From Eubacterium ruminantium (GTDB lineage: Bacteria; Bacillota; Clostridia; Lachnospirales; Lachnospiraceae), in assembly GCA_900108205.1 (NCBI GenBank), contig FNUU01000014.1, positions 1 to 64,000 on the forward strand: a DNA stretch of 64,000 bases. Reading direction: 5' to 3'. This document shows positions 54,447-62,722 of the stretch, one piece after another. Within the stretch, counting starts at the first letter, position 1; each line of letters opens with the position of its first letter. The notes under the pieces were generated by a model, which saw nothing but the letters and a program-made list of their open reading frames with translations, was not told the DNA's origin and searched no databases. The position numbers were made by a program, and so were the translations under genes.

Positions 54447-56846
54447 TTATTTCCTTTCCGTTATAATGTGTTCGCGTCGCAACAACGCTTCTTGAACAAC
54501 CTTATCAAATCCCGTCCATCGTCTCCTTGCCTGATAGCCTTTCTCTACTATCAAAGCCAAAGCATTATTCATATTACTCCACTCATTACTCCTTGCAAGC
54601 ATATCAATAACTACATCACGATAATCAGTAAAAGATGAGTTTTTTCTAACAACTATTCCGTAAACGCCATTTTCTGAATAACAAACATGAAACAGTTTAA
54701 ATCGTTTACTGCATTTCAGATAACTCTCCAGCAAAAAACCGTTCCACGGATACTCAACTACCGGGAAATGTAAAAACAAACCAATCTGCTTTATTGGAAG
54801 ATAGTCACCATCACATATTCCATCTAAAACTCGGTCTGTTGCATCGACATCAAAATGGATTAAATCTCTTCGCACCAATTCCTTGCTGTTAATACGAACC
54901 ATTTCTGTTAAAACATCATCCCAGTATATCTGAACTCCTACTTCATTAGAAAACTGTTTTAACTCATCAAATGAAAGGTGCTCATAATCATGACAAAAGC
55001 CTCGATACACTTGCCACATTTCAAGTTTCTTGCCTTTCTCACTAACCACTGATCCACCAAACTCAAAATTGTCCTTCAAGATATATCGAAACACATTTCG
55101 GTATGCCCAATCTTTATACCCTTTCGTATTAATTGCTATCGTTGGGCACTTCTCGTTTATTATTTCTGCTATATCCTTAGAAACCAAAAAACCTTTCACA
55201 TTAATTCTGGCTTGCATGAACTTGATCAATTGCTGTAACTCCGAGGCCGAAGCTGGAAAATTAGGTGCGTACATATACGTTTCCACATCTACCTGAGCCA
55301 AGGACTGTGTTGTAACAAGCACATGCTTAATAACATCTAAAGGCATATACCATAGATGTTTCTGAAGGGTATCATATTCTACCGGGCTATGGCTATTCTT
55401 CATAAAATCGATAACATCTTTATCCGGATATACTTTAGCTTGTGTCAATTTGAATACTACATTAGTTGAGTATACTCCCGGCATATCTTCTGCCATAATC
55501 AGCTCTTTTAGTGCTGTTTCGTTATATATGTTCAATTGTTCTGCCAAGGTTTGCTGCCATCTTTGCATCACAGAACTGATGTAGACACAGCTAGCTCCCT
55601 TATTTAAAGCATCACAGATTTCGCCACGTATTTCAGAAATCAAATTGTTCTGTTTTTCTCCATGTTTAGGATATATACGTCCATCAATAAGATTTCCCAC
55701 CACCTTTAACTGTTCCGTAAGATATTCATCATCACTACTCAATTCAATCCCATACTTCTTCTCGTAAATCATACGGAATTTATCCAATCGTATAGCATTA
55801 ATAACTAGTCCTTCTTCAAAATATTCCTCTAAAATTTCTGAAAAACACTTTTTTTCTTCTTCTGACAGTTCTACCGACGATGATGCGGAATCATTCCCTG
55901 AAACTATTTTTGAAACACGTTGCCTTCTTCCAAGTTCAATATCACCATTGCTACGATAAGATATATATTTCTTTAAAGATGTCAAATAATCTCTATGTTC
56001 AGAAACAAGCGTTTCATCTTCACAGAGCAACTCATATATCTCAATGAGTTCTGATGGATTCTCATATTCATATAAAGATATGTTAACGTATCCCCCTTGA
56101 ATGGCATATTCAGAAAGATTTCCGAGCCAGTTTCCGTAATTTCTTGCAGCAGTATCCTTCATCCCACTTTCAACTAACCATTCTTGATATTCATATCTTT
56201 TAGGATTAGTATCTCCACCAGATGTTCTGCACCCCCGACCCAGCTGGATAGAGCCTTCACTTCGATATGTAATAAACTTTCTGAATGAAGTGTAATAATC
56301 TCTATGATTTTTTACATAATCATCAGATTTGATAAGTATGTCGTATAGTTCAACAAGCTCATTTACATCCTTGTAATCGTATACTGATTTTTCGCTATAT
56401 CCATTATTTATAGCATATTCATCTATATTATTTAACCAATTGCCATAGTTACGTGCGGCTTCATATTTCATCCCCGTACTAATTAACCACTCTTGATACC
56501 AACTTCTATTGCAGATTGCAATCATTTTCCTCGTTTCTTCTAGTAATACATTATATTCTTTTCTGTTATTCTTTCTTAACTGAACAATTTCTGTAAATAT
56601 ACTTGTTGCCGGTTTTATGATAGTTTTCCCAAAATATGCTGATTCCATACTATACATTTGAAAGGTTATACCAGCCACATTCCTGTACACGTCGTCTATT
56701 TCAACTCCAGCCATCTGTGCCGTTTTTCTTAGCAAATCTGATACTTCAATAATAGCTTTGTTTCTATCAATTTCACCTGAATGAACCCTTATGACTGCCT
56801 CTAAAAGAATTGTGGCCTCATGTTTATCCCATGGTCTTTGCTTCAC
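54447..56846 (-). CDS. BREX-4-adjacent protein with two tandem SAM-like repeats, unknown
   Basis: The protein starts near KQRPWDKHEATILLEAV, an N-terminus I recall from several uncharacterised restriction-type proteins. Two repeats of about 88 residues follow (numbering from the longest frame, about 125-212 and 228-315), each with YQEWL-x5-M-x3-AARNYGNWL and ending near YRS-x2-I-LGR. They look like the SAM-like arm domains of recombinases and may bind DNA. The remaining ~480 residues have no known motif. I chose a GTG start at 56846 with GGAGG 12 bases upstream; an ATG eight codons earlier has no site. It lies seven bases before brxP, as the first gene after the WYL regulator, and is probably part of the BREX system. 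Confidence 0.65.
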   Translation of the reverse strand: MKQRPWDKHEATILLEAVIRVHSGEIDRNKAIIEVSDLLRKTAQMAGVEIDDVYRNVAGITFQMYSMESAYFGKTIIKPATSIFTEIVQLRKNNRKEYNVLLEETRKMIAICNRSWYQEWLISTGMKYEAARNYGNWLNNIDEYAINNGYSEKSVYDYKDVNELVELYDILIKSDDYVKNHRDYYTSFRKFITYRSEGSIQLGRGCRTSGGDTNPKRYEYQEWLVESGMKDTAARNYGNWLGNLSEYAIQGGYVNISLYEYENPSELIEIYELLCEDETLVSEHRDYLTSLKKYISYRSNGDIELGRRQRVSKIVSGNDSASSSVELSEEEKKCFSEILEEYFEEGLVINAIRLDKFRMIYEKKYGIELSSDDEYLTEQLKVVGNLIDGRIYPKHGEKQNNLISEIRGEICDALNKGASCVYISSVMQRWQQTLAEQLNIYNETALKELIMAEDMPGVYSTNVVFKLTQAKVYPDKDVIDFMKNSHSPVEYDTLQKHLWYMPLDVIKHVLVTTQSLAQVDVETYMYAPNFPASASELQQLIKFMQARINVKGFLVSKDIAEIINEKCPTIAINTKGYKDWAYRNVFRYILKDNFEFGGSVVSEKGKKLEMWQVYRGFCHDYEHLSFDELKQFSNEVGVQIYWDDVLTEMVRINSKELVRRDLIHFDVDATDRVLDGICDGDYLPIKQIGLFLHFPVVEYPWNGFLLESYLKCSKRFKLFHVCYSENGVYGIVVRKNSSFTDYRDVVIDMLARSNEWSNMNNALALIVEKGYQARRRWTGFDKVVQEALLRREHIITERK

Positions 56847-56951
56847 AATAAATATTCGCCTCCAATCCATCAGTCTATCATTTTACATTAGTCAAATTCA
56901 ATACTTTTAATCTCTCCTCCGATTTCATAGTTATCATCTATGGGATTTCAA

Positions 56952-57929
56952 CTATGTAAACCTCTTTCCCACCAGCGCCTTCATTCTCTCCTTCGCGCTT
57001 TCCGGACCGGTAATGATTACATTTCCGCCAAGCGCCACAATCCAACCGAGGAACTGGTCACTCACCGCCACATTTACACTTGCAGTGAACCATTCGTCAT
57101 CTATCGGGTGCATCCAGGCGTCCTTGCCGAACTGGTCGATGATGACATTTGCCATCTCGTTTTTGCATTTCAGGGTTACAGTCTCTATCTCTCCTCCGAA
57201 CATGCGGAAATACTGCTCACTCCACTTCGCCTTGTCCTGTTTATTGAAGGCCGTCTTGCCCTTACGTTTCTTATTTGTCAGCGCAACCTCGCGCATCTTA
57301 TCCACGCGAAAATGCCGAATCTCATCCTTATCATGATCATATCCAATCAGATAATAACGCTCATCGTCAAAATGCAACGCCCATGGACTCACATTGTAGA
57401 ATGCCCCGTCTCTTCGGAACTCCTCTTCGCCCTTGACGTTCCAGCTGAAATATTTGAAGCGGATAGCCTTGTCCTCGCTTATCGCATTGTGAAGGGAATC
57501 GATGGCATAGTAGATGCTTTCATTCATATTTTTGACGCGCCCTGCCACCTTCACCTCGCGGTCAAGTAACTTCGCATCATACACGCTGATGTTATTCTCA
57601 AGCTTCTTGATCAGCTCCCTGGTCTTCTTCTCGGAAATGAACTTCGAGGACTGGATCGCATCCACCAGGAACTTCAACTCAGCAATCTCAAATACCCTGT
57701 TACCGCAGTGATACAGCGTCTTCGAACCAACACGTTCTTTGATTATTTCTATCCCATATTCATCAAGAGCAGCCAGATCCTCATAAATACTCTTCCGCTG
57801 TGCCAGAATATCATGCTTCGCGAGCTCCGCAAGTATTTCGGACATGGAAAGAGCGTGAGTGTCATCTGTCTGCTCTTGCATTATTTTCGCCAAATAAAGA
57901 AGCTTAAGCTTCTGATTTTTCCCCTTCAT
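56952..57929 (-). CDS. WYL-domain transcriptional regulator (BrxR-like)
   Basis: The N-terminal ~60 residues form a winged HTH (MSEILAELAKHDILAQRKSIYEDLAALDEYGI). The WYL-like part is seen in FYNVSPWALHFDDERYYLIGYDHDK (the W-x-x-YL equivalent is YYLIGYD), followed by the WCX C-terminal region with DEWFTASVNVAVSDQFLGWIVALG. At 325 residues it matches BrxR-type regulators, which repress BREX operons and bind palindromes upstream of their own gene. Two palindromes lie just upstream of its start (57951-57980 and 57987-58000). It is the first gene of the BREX-4/McrBC run. Confidence 0.88.
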   Translation of the reverse strand: MKGKNQKLKLLYLAKIMQEQTDDTHALSMSEILAELAKHDILAQRKSIYEDLAALDEYGIEIIKERVGSKTLYHCGNRVFEIAELKFLVDAIQSSKFISEKKTRELIKKLENNISVYDAKLLDREVKVAGRVKNMNESIYYAIDSLHNAISEDKAIRFKYFSWNVKGEEEFRRDGAFYNVSPWALHFDDERYYLIGYDHDKDEIRHFRVDKMREVALTNKKRKGKTAFNKQDKAKWSEQYFRMFGGEIETVTLKCKNEMANVIIDQFGKDAWMHPIDDEWFTASVNVAVSDQFLGWIVALGGNVIITGPESAKERMKALVGKRFT

Positions 57930-57950
57930 AACGGCCTACCCCTGTCTTCC

Positions 57951-57980
57951 GGAAAACCCGCCTTCTCCTTGCGGTTTTCC
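57951..57980. promoter_or_regulatory. operator-like inverted repeat GGAAAACC...GGTTTTCC
   Basis: The arms GGAAAACC(C)GC and GCGGTTTTCC pair over ten positions with one bulged C, around a short centre. It lies between the WYL promoter and start codon with no T-run, so it is a likely binding site for the WYL regulator. Confidence 0.5.
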
Positions 57981-57986
57981 TTGTAT

Positions 57987-58000
57987 TTGTGGTCCCACAA
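57987..58000. promoter_or_regulatory. second operator-like palindrome TTGTGGTCCCACAA
   Basis: A perfect 6-bp inverted repeat with a 2-base centre. It lies 11 bases downstream of the predicted -10 of the WYL promoter, at or near the start of transcription, so bound protein would block the operon. Confidence 0.5.
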
Positions 58001-58010
58001 CCACTTTCTA

Positions 58011-58039
58011 ATTGTACCACATTTCGAGGCATTATACAA
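58011..58039 (-). promoter_or_regulatory. promoter of the WYL/BREX-4 operon
   Basis: On the minus strand TTGTAT (58034-58039) and an extended -10 TGGTACAAT (58011-58019) are 17 bases apart. The start would fall near 58004, overlapping the palindrome at 57987-58000. Confidence 0.55.
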
Positions 58040-58094
58040 AGGGTTATAACAGAGACATCCAAATAACAAATATCATTACTTTCCATCTATAATT

Positions 58095-58703
58095 TTAGTT
58101 TTCTCCATCCGTCAAACACCTGACCAATTCTCTGCATATCGATAAAGGTAACCCAGGAAACAGTTCATCAAACCTGGCCTGTTCTGAAATATTCATTAAT
58201 GCACCTTTTCTATTTGATTTATCATACGGATCACAACTCCAGCCCTTAAACGGACTTTCATCATCACCAATACTTTCCTTGTCCTTAACCAGTGCATATA
58301 CCAAGCTGTCTCTCTGTCCTGTAACACCAATTTCCTCAAAATATCCCTGAATATTTATAATAAAATCGTTACAGTATTTCTGATAAGTCAAAATATATTG
58401 TACTCCGTGAGGTTCCTTGAGATTTTTCACAATACTAAACACGTAATCATTCTTTTCAACCACTTCTATAAGCCCTTGATTATCTGCCAGATAATGACGA
58501 ATCCCATTTACTAATTCTTCCTGTTCTCTTGGCAAGGCTTTCGAATAGTCTTCAGCAGAAACAAATACTATGCATGCAGCATTTTCACTTCGAACCTCGT
58601 AAGGAACAGAATTCTCCGGGTCACCAGGCATTGAATCCACTTTCTGAAAATACTCCGGTATTGAAATATCAACACCATTTATGCTGATTATCTGTTTTCT
58701 CAT
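58095..58703 (-). CDS. uncharacterised 202-residue protein of the TIR/macro unit
   Basis: I do not recognise this protein. It has an even mix of strands and helices without membrane segments; it starts RKQIISINGVDISIPEYFQK after Met. Runs such as VEKNDYVFSIVKNLKEPHGVQYILTYQKY suggest a beta-sheet core. The start was set at the ATG eight bases after AGAGG; the longest frame begins three codons earlier at a GTG inside that site. It lies 18 bases behind the 51-residue gene of the same unit and is last in the run from 60511. A protective or accessory role for the TIR/macro pair is possible. Confidence 0.55.
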   Translation of the reverse strand: MRKQIISINGVDISIPEYFQKVDSMPGDPENSVPYEVRSENAACIVFVSAEDYSKALPREQEELVNGIRHYLADNQGLIEVVEKNDYVFSIVKNLKEPHGVQYILTYQKYCNDFIINIQGYFEEIGVTGQRDSLVYALVKDKESIGDDESPFKGWSCDPYDKSNRKGALMNISEQARFDELFPGLPLSICRELVRCLTDGEN

Positions 58704-58721
58704 CGTATGCACCTCTTTTCC

Positions 58722-58877
58722 TTACTCTTCCGGTTCTTTAGTTGTGATCTCTTGAGTTTTATCTCTTGAATGCGCCACATTCATGACATCATCATCCTTA
58801 AAATACATGTCATATATATCCTTCGGGATATAATCTTCCGGCTCTACGTATATGTATTCTCTTGATTTATCTGCCAT
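58722..58877 (-). CDS. small acidic protein, 51 residues
   Basis: The product is short and acidic (EPEDYIPKDIYDMYFKDDDV). It has no motif I recognise. The ATG has AGGAGG 12 bases upstream and overlaps the stop of the TIR-like gene by 11 bases, so translation is coupled. The longest frame would start 18 codons earlier inside the TIR gene without a site. It may regulate or be inhibited by the TIR protein; nothing in the sequence shows which. Confidence 0.5.
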   Translation of the reverse strand: MADKSREYIYVEPEDYIPKDIYDMYFKDDDVMNVAHSRDKTQEITTKEPEE

Positions 58878-59424
58878 ATTTATCACCTTCCTCCTTTTCC
58901 ATAATTGCATCTTTGATTGCCTGATAGTCATATCTTATATTCCATTCTCTATCGTAAGTTTTACCAGCTATATGTTTTCCAATATTTTTTAATATCTCTG
59001 GGCATTTTTCTCTATGTACGTATAGCGAATTATATATAACCACTATTTTCATACCATTTAATCTGAACGAAGATTCAGCCATTTCACATTCATACTTTAT
59101 AAAGCTACGAAAATCCACATTCATATATCTTCTACATGACTGAAAATACTTTGAATAAGAATCACAATATTGACAGCTACCTTTTGTAACCGTATTAGTA
59201 TGATTACCTACCACAAGAACAAATACTTTAGATGCATTTAATCTATGTGAAAGTGATTTCTTAATACTACAATTCAAACTTGTATCTCTAGCCTGTTGTA
59301 AATCATGTGCGTCAGAAAAGTTAAGTGTCAAATAATCATTTTCATTCCATTTAAGAATTTGTTGTATCAAATCACTGTCACCATCCCAATCCCCCGCAAG
59401 GTAAGTTCTCGTTCTGTACATCAT
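58867..59424 (-). CDS. Thoeris ThsB-like TIR-domain protein (DUF1863 type)
   Basis: The 185-residue protein has the MTH538/ThsB-type TIR-like pattern: RTYLAGDWDGDSDLIQQILKW at the start, DAHDLQQARDTSLNCSIKKSL, KVFVLVVGNHT, then the Cys-rich GSCQYCDSYSKYFQSC and FRSFIKYECEMAE, and KIVVIYNSLYV. In Thoeris, TIR proteins sense phage and make a nucleotide signal from NAD. It starts four bases after the macro-domain gene stops. The RBS is GGAGG, nine bases from the ATG. An enzymatic role is expected but the catalytic Glu cannot be placed with certainty. Confidence 0.82.
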   Translation of the reverse strand: MMYRTRTYLAGDWDGDSDLIQQILKWNENDYLTLNFSDAHDLQQARDTSLNCSIKKSLSHRLNASKVFVLVVGNHTNTVTKGSCQYCDSYSKYFQSCRRYMNVDFRSFIKYECEMAESSFRLNGMKIVVIYNSLYVHREKCPEILKNIGKHIAGKTYDREWNIRYDYQAIKDAIMEKEEGDKYGR

Positions 59425-59428
59425 TTCT

Positions 59429-60511
59429 CTATACCTCCGTTTTCACCAAATCTATGAAATCCTTATATATTACTATATACATATTTCCTTGTATTCGACT
59501 TTTATTTTCCTTTAGATTATCCACGATATAATCATACGATTCCTGCAAAGAAATGTTGGCTCTAGATTTACCAGTACCCAACAAAGGAATATAAATATCA
59601 TATCCTTGACCATAGCAATCATAAAAAGCTGTAAGTTTATCAATAATCCGCCTAATATCCTCGGCACTACTATGTGCATTATTGTTCTCATCAAACTTCG
59701 ATATGGCTATCAAATAAAAGACAGTATTACCTTTCTCAATAATAGCGATGGTTCCAAGAGGATATTCTCCTTCACATGCTTCTCCTTTATCGAAAGTTTT
59801 TATACTTTTCTCTATTCTCTCTTTTAAGCAATCCAGAGACGCACCACTTTGTTCCCATTGAGTCAACCATTTTCCATGTATTGACTTTTCAGACACTTGC
59901 GGTAACGGGTTATTCTCATATTTTCTGGTTACATGAAGATGAAACGCAGTATCAACTGGTATAACACAGATTCTATTTTCCTTTTTTCTATTCTTGAAGG
60001 CATATTTAAAAATATCTCCATATATTACCTTGACACAATATGATCCATTTCGTAGTATTTCGGCCTCCGAATCAAATCTATCATTTCTGTGTCTAATAGT
60101 ATCTATCAGAACGTCCGCAAGAAATTCATTTGGTTTTTCTCTCTTATTCAGTAGTTCTGTTCTATCCATGATTGAAGCATCTTTGCTGATTAAATCAACA
60201 ATATCATTTACCACCTGGCATATTTCATTCTCAAAAAAATACTCATCAAGAAATTCTGTGAAGTTATCCTCTGTCCATTTATAAATATTAGGATGCGTCA
60301 AGGCATCTCTTAATGCATCAGGAATATCATCATGCATATTAAGCAAAAGACTAACCCTTGATTTGTCAAAGTATATTTCTTCTCCATTCTTGTTATCGAT
60401 TTCACCAGCTATAACATATGGTTTCAGCAAAGCATTAACAAACCTTTCATCAGATATCTTATTGTTTTTTATATGTTTTTTCATACATCTGGCATATTTA
60501 GCAAAATTCAT
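59429..60511 (-). CDS. ThsA-macro-like protein without a membrane effector
   Basis: From about residue 155 the protein looks like the macro (SLOG-like nucleotide-binding) domain used by Thoeris ThsA: VKVIYGDIFKYAF, then ICVIPVDTAFHLHV, KSIHGKWL, GTIAIIEKGNTVFYLIAISKF and IYIPLLGTGKSRANI, typical of ligand-binding loops. The first ~150 residues are helical, soluble and unknown; no membrane helices are seen, unlike type II ThsA. It is the first gene of a four-gene run with the TIR protein. It could bind the TIR product and act through the N-terminal domain, which would be a new effector type. Confidence 0.78.
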   Translation of the reverse strand: MNFAKYARCMKKHIKNNKISDERFVNALLKPYVIAGEIDNKNGEEIYFDKSRVSLLLNMHDDIPDALRDALTHPNIYKWTEDNFTEFLDEYFFENEICQVVNDIVDLISKDASIMDRTELLNKREKPNEFLADVLIDTIRHRNDRFDSEAEILRNGSYCVKVIYGDIFKYAFKNRKKENRICVIPVDTAFHLHVTRKYENNPLPQVSEKSIHGKWLTQWEQSGASLDCLKERIEKSIKTFDKGEACEGEYPLGTIAIIEKGNTVFYLIAISKFDENNNAHSSAEDIRRIIDKLTAFYDCYGQGYDIYIPLLGTGKSRANISLQESYDYIVDNLKENKSRIQGNMYIVIYKDFIDLVKTEV

Positions 60512-60615
60512 TTTATCTCCTCAAAAATCATCAAAACCATTTCAAAACCTTGCAACAACTACTTTCATAAAAAAATACCTTATGCTCGTTTCAAATAACG
60601 AAGGAGGTTATGAAA

Positions 60616-61347
60616 ATGGCAAATACTTTTTTATTTAACACTTATAAGAACAATCGATCCGGTCTTGCTGATATCTGGAATGCCTTTATGGTAGAAAATG
60701 CATCTTTTTCAAAGAACGATATTCCATTCTGTCCTACCACAACAATTGATATTCCCAAACGACTAATTGGATTCGATGAAGCAAAAACAATTCATAAAAA
60801 AATGTTACGTAAGGATAAGAATTATCATATTGAAGGATTCATACATTTCTATATAGATGATTCGAAATTTGATGGAAAACGTAACAGTATTTGGACATTC
60901 CCACAAAAAGCACTTGAAGTAATAACACACTTTGATGGAATAATCTCTCCTGATTTCTCAACGTATGGCGACTTCCCTTCTAAACTTAAAGGTTGGAATT
61001 ACTATCGTATGAATGCATTCGGACATTGGATAGGATCGCTAGGCATATCGGTTATCAGTAATGTTCGATGGAATACGCCTGATACCATAGACTATTGTTT
61101 CGACGGAAATCCAAGTAATAGTATGCTTGCGTTAGGATCGGTTGCCAGTGATCTCCGGTATTCAATCAATCATTCACTATTTGAAGAAGGACTGTTACAT
61201 ATGATCAAAATCCTTTCCCCACACACATTGATTGTCTACGGTTCTTCAAAATATCCATGTTTTGACAAGGCTAGACAAATGGGCGTCAAAATCGTCACCT
61301 TCCAAAGCAAAACTAATGAATACTACCAACGGAGGAAAATGATATGA
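60616..61347 (+). CDS. DUF4417-family protein
   Basis: The 243-residue protein shows the DUF4417 pattern: FDGIISPDFSTYGDFPSKL, YRMNAFGHWIGSLGISVISNVRW, GSVASDL and LIVYGSSKYPCFD. DUF4417 proteins are common in prophages and mobile elements; the function is unknown. The start was set at the second ATG of the frame, with AGGAGG eight bases upstream; the first ATG is too close to the site. It begins the only plus-strand gene run here, divergent from the TIR/macro unit. Its stop overlaps the next gene by four bases (ATGA). Confidence 0.78.
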   Translation: MANTFLFNTYKNNRSGLADIWNAFMVENASFSKNDIPFCPTTTIDIPKRLIGFDEAKTIHKKMLRKDKNYHIEGFIHFYIDDSKFDGKRNSIWTFPQKALEVITHFDGIISPDFSTYGDFPSKLKGWNYYRMNAFGHWIGSLGISVISNVRWNTPDTIDYCFDGNPSNSMLALGSVASDLRYSINHSLFEEGLLHMIKILSPHTLIVYGSSKYPCFDKARQMGVKIVTFQSKTNEYYQRRKMI

Positions 61348-61778
61348 GCAAAGGAAACAGTGGTCTCTTTTCAAAATCCACAGCAAATGCTACACTATTA
61401 TTAGCAATCGCTTATAAAGCTATTAACAACATGATTTCAAATACCAAAGGCGGAAACAGAAAATCAATGGCAGTTGGCGCATACGATAGTAAAACTGGAA
61501 GGATTGCAACTGCCTTTGCTGGTAACATTCCTGATAAAATACATCCCGAACTACTTAAACGAGCTAAAGAAATAGGCGGAATAGATTCAAAAGGTCTAAC
61601 AGATAGAAATACTGTTGGTGTTTGCGCTGAATTCCATGCCATAAACTCTTTACTCTTAAGTGGTAGCAATTTATCTGATATTAGACTAACAAAGGCTATT
61701 CGTCCACGTACTGGTAAGATTCAGCCATTTTGTGCAAATTGTCTTAAAATGTTCGCTGATATAATTAAATTATCATGA
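61344..61778 (+). CDS. YwqJ-like cytidine-deaminase-fold protein
   Basis: The zinc-binding motif is seen as C94-A-E96 in GVCAEFHAINSLL and C130-x2-C133 in PFCANCLKMF, matching the YwqJ-like branch of the deaminase superfamily, where Glu96 is the proton shuttle. The N-terminal part has GNRKSMAVGAYDSKTGRIA, typical of the substrate side. The 144-residue length fits a single deaminase domain. Such proteins serve as toxins (often secreted by Bacillota) or nucleotide-modifying factors in mobile elements. It overlaps the DUF4417 gene by four bases and is followed by a small acidic protein that could be an immunity factor. Confidence 0.75.
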   Translation: MSKGNSGLFSKSTANATLLLAIAYKAINNMISNTKGGNRKSMAVGAYDSKTGRIATAFAGNIPDKIHPELLKRAKEIGGIDSKGLTDRNTVGVCAEFHAINSLLLSGSNLSDIRLTKAIRPRTGKIQPFCANCLKMFADIIKLS

Positions 61779-61792
61779 GGAGGAATAAAAAC

Positions 61793-62227
61793 ATGCGTTA
61801 CACAGAAATTGATTTACAAATTGAAGATATTATGTGGTTTGGAGTTGACTCAGCGGGACACATCTTCGAATGCACCTCTGCAGGATGTGGAAATGTTCCT
61901 GAATATGTATGCAGGAGCAGAGAAGAAACCGAAACTCTTCTATCATATTTTACAGAAGAAGCCCCTGTAACCACCACTCCGGAATTGTTAATTCCTGAAG
62001 AAGATAATCAATTAACTGAAGATATAACCGACTTAGCTTCAAAAGGGGTGTTTTGCTATGACATAACCGATTTCGATAATGCCGGATCATACTCTTGCGT
62101 AGCAAAACCCGCTTCCCCAATAAACATTACGGATCTTCCGGAAAACATACAAGCAATTCTCTCAGATCATCTTTATCCGGATAATATATCAACTGCTAAT
62201 ACTATCAATGTTAAACACGCATATTAA
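61793..62227 (+). CDS. small acidic protein, possible immunity partner
   Basis: The 144-residue protein is acidic and proline-rich in the middle (EEAPVTTTPELLIPEED) with no known motif. The N-terminus has an SMI1- or Imm-like strand pattern (IDLQIEDIMWFGVDSAGHIFECTSAG). The start was set at the ATG with GAGGAGG nine bases upstream; the longer frame begins inside that site. It is the last gene of the DUF4417/deaminase run and its end overlaps a bidirectional terminator. Inhibition of the deaminase is plausible from position only. Confidence 0.5.
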   Translation: MRYTEIDLQIEDIMWFGVDSAGHIFECTSAGCGNVPEYVCRSREETETLLSYFTEEAPVTTTPELLIPEEDNQLTEDITDLASKGVFCYDITDFDNAGSYSCVAKPASPINITDLPENIQAILSDHLYPDNISTANTINVKHAY

Positions 62228-62276
62228 TAATTAAAGTCTCTGTTAGTTTTAAATACTATCAGGGACTTTAATTATT
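62226..62276. terminator. bidirectional terminator between converging runs
   Basis: A 17-bp stem with one mismatch (AATAATTAAAGTCTCTG with CAGGGACTTTAATTATT) encloses 17 bases. It is AT-rich at its base on both strands and lies between two converging gene ends (62227 and 62268). Confidence 0.65.
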
Positions 62277-62378
62277 CCCCAACAGTTCCCTTCTGCATTC
62301 TGCATAATACTTACAAGTCAGACAACAGCACCTGCAAGTCCTCTTTCTCATCATCCAAAACTTAAACCTTCTTAACAT
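62268..62378 (-). CDS. Cys-rich 36-residue peptide
   Basis: The tiny frame reads MLRRFKFWMMRK, then CRCCCLTCKYYAEC and RRELLGNN. Six cysteines in 14 residues suggest metal binding. An AGGAGG six bases before the ATG makes translation likely. It lies ten bases behind the HIRAN-like gene in the same direction and its end overlaps the bidirectional terminator. I do not know a function. Confidence 0.6.
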   Translation of the reverse strand: MLRRFKFWMMRKRTCRCCCLTCKYYAECRRELLGNN

Positions 62379-62388
62379 AGTATTCCTC

Positions 62389-62688
62389 CTACTTCTCAAT
62401 CTTCAGCTCGCAGAGAGCTCCCTTAGGAGTTACCACAACAACCTTACCCTTAGCCTTCTTCTTGAATCTGTCATAAATCCTTCCGGCACTGCAAGACTCG
62501 CCGAGTACTGTATTTACGCTATTTGCAACATGTCCTATTGCTCCGAGCCCATCGACCTTCACAAGTATGGCCTCCTTGTCATACTTATTATCCGGCTCCT
62601 TAACGATAGTAACCTTGTCACCCTTCTTAACAACATCTGTACCGTAGTAATAATTCATCCCTGTAATTGTGAAATATGTTTTCTTCAT
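62389..62688 (-). CDS. HIRAN-like domain protein
   Basis: The 99-residue protein reads FTITGMNYYYGTDVVKKGD, then VTIVKEPDNKYDKEAILVKVDGLGAIGHVANS, which has the HIRAN pattern (the KEPDN/YD-x-EAI core). HIRAN domains bind DNA 3' ends or single-stranded DNA and occur in SNF2-type proteins and alone in bacteria. An RBS GGAGGAATATACT precedes the ATG. It is expressed with the Cys-rich peptide. A paired inverted repeat (62723-62754) lies just upstream and may control it. Confidence 0.7.
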   Translation of the reverse strand: MKKTYFTITGMNYYYGTDVVKKGDKVTIVKEPDNKYDKEAILVKVDGLGAIGHVANSVNTVLGESCSAGRIYDRFKKKAKGKVVVVTPKGALCELKIEK

Positions 62689-62722
62689 AGTATATTCCTC
62701 CGTTTCTTATCTTACTTTTGCA

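Noticed and set aside
56847..56951. A 16-codon leader peptide (MKSEERLKVLNLTNVK) ahead of the repeat-protein gene
   Set aside because: It is too short, has no clear ribosome binding site and no attenuator structure follows it.
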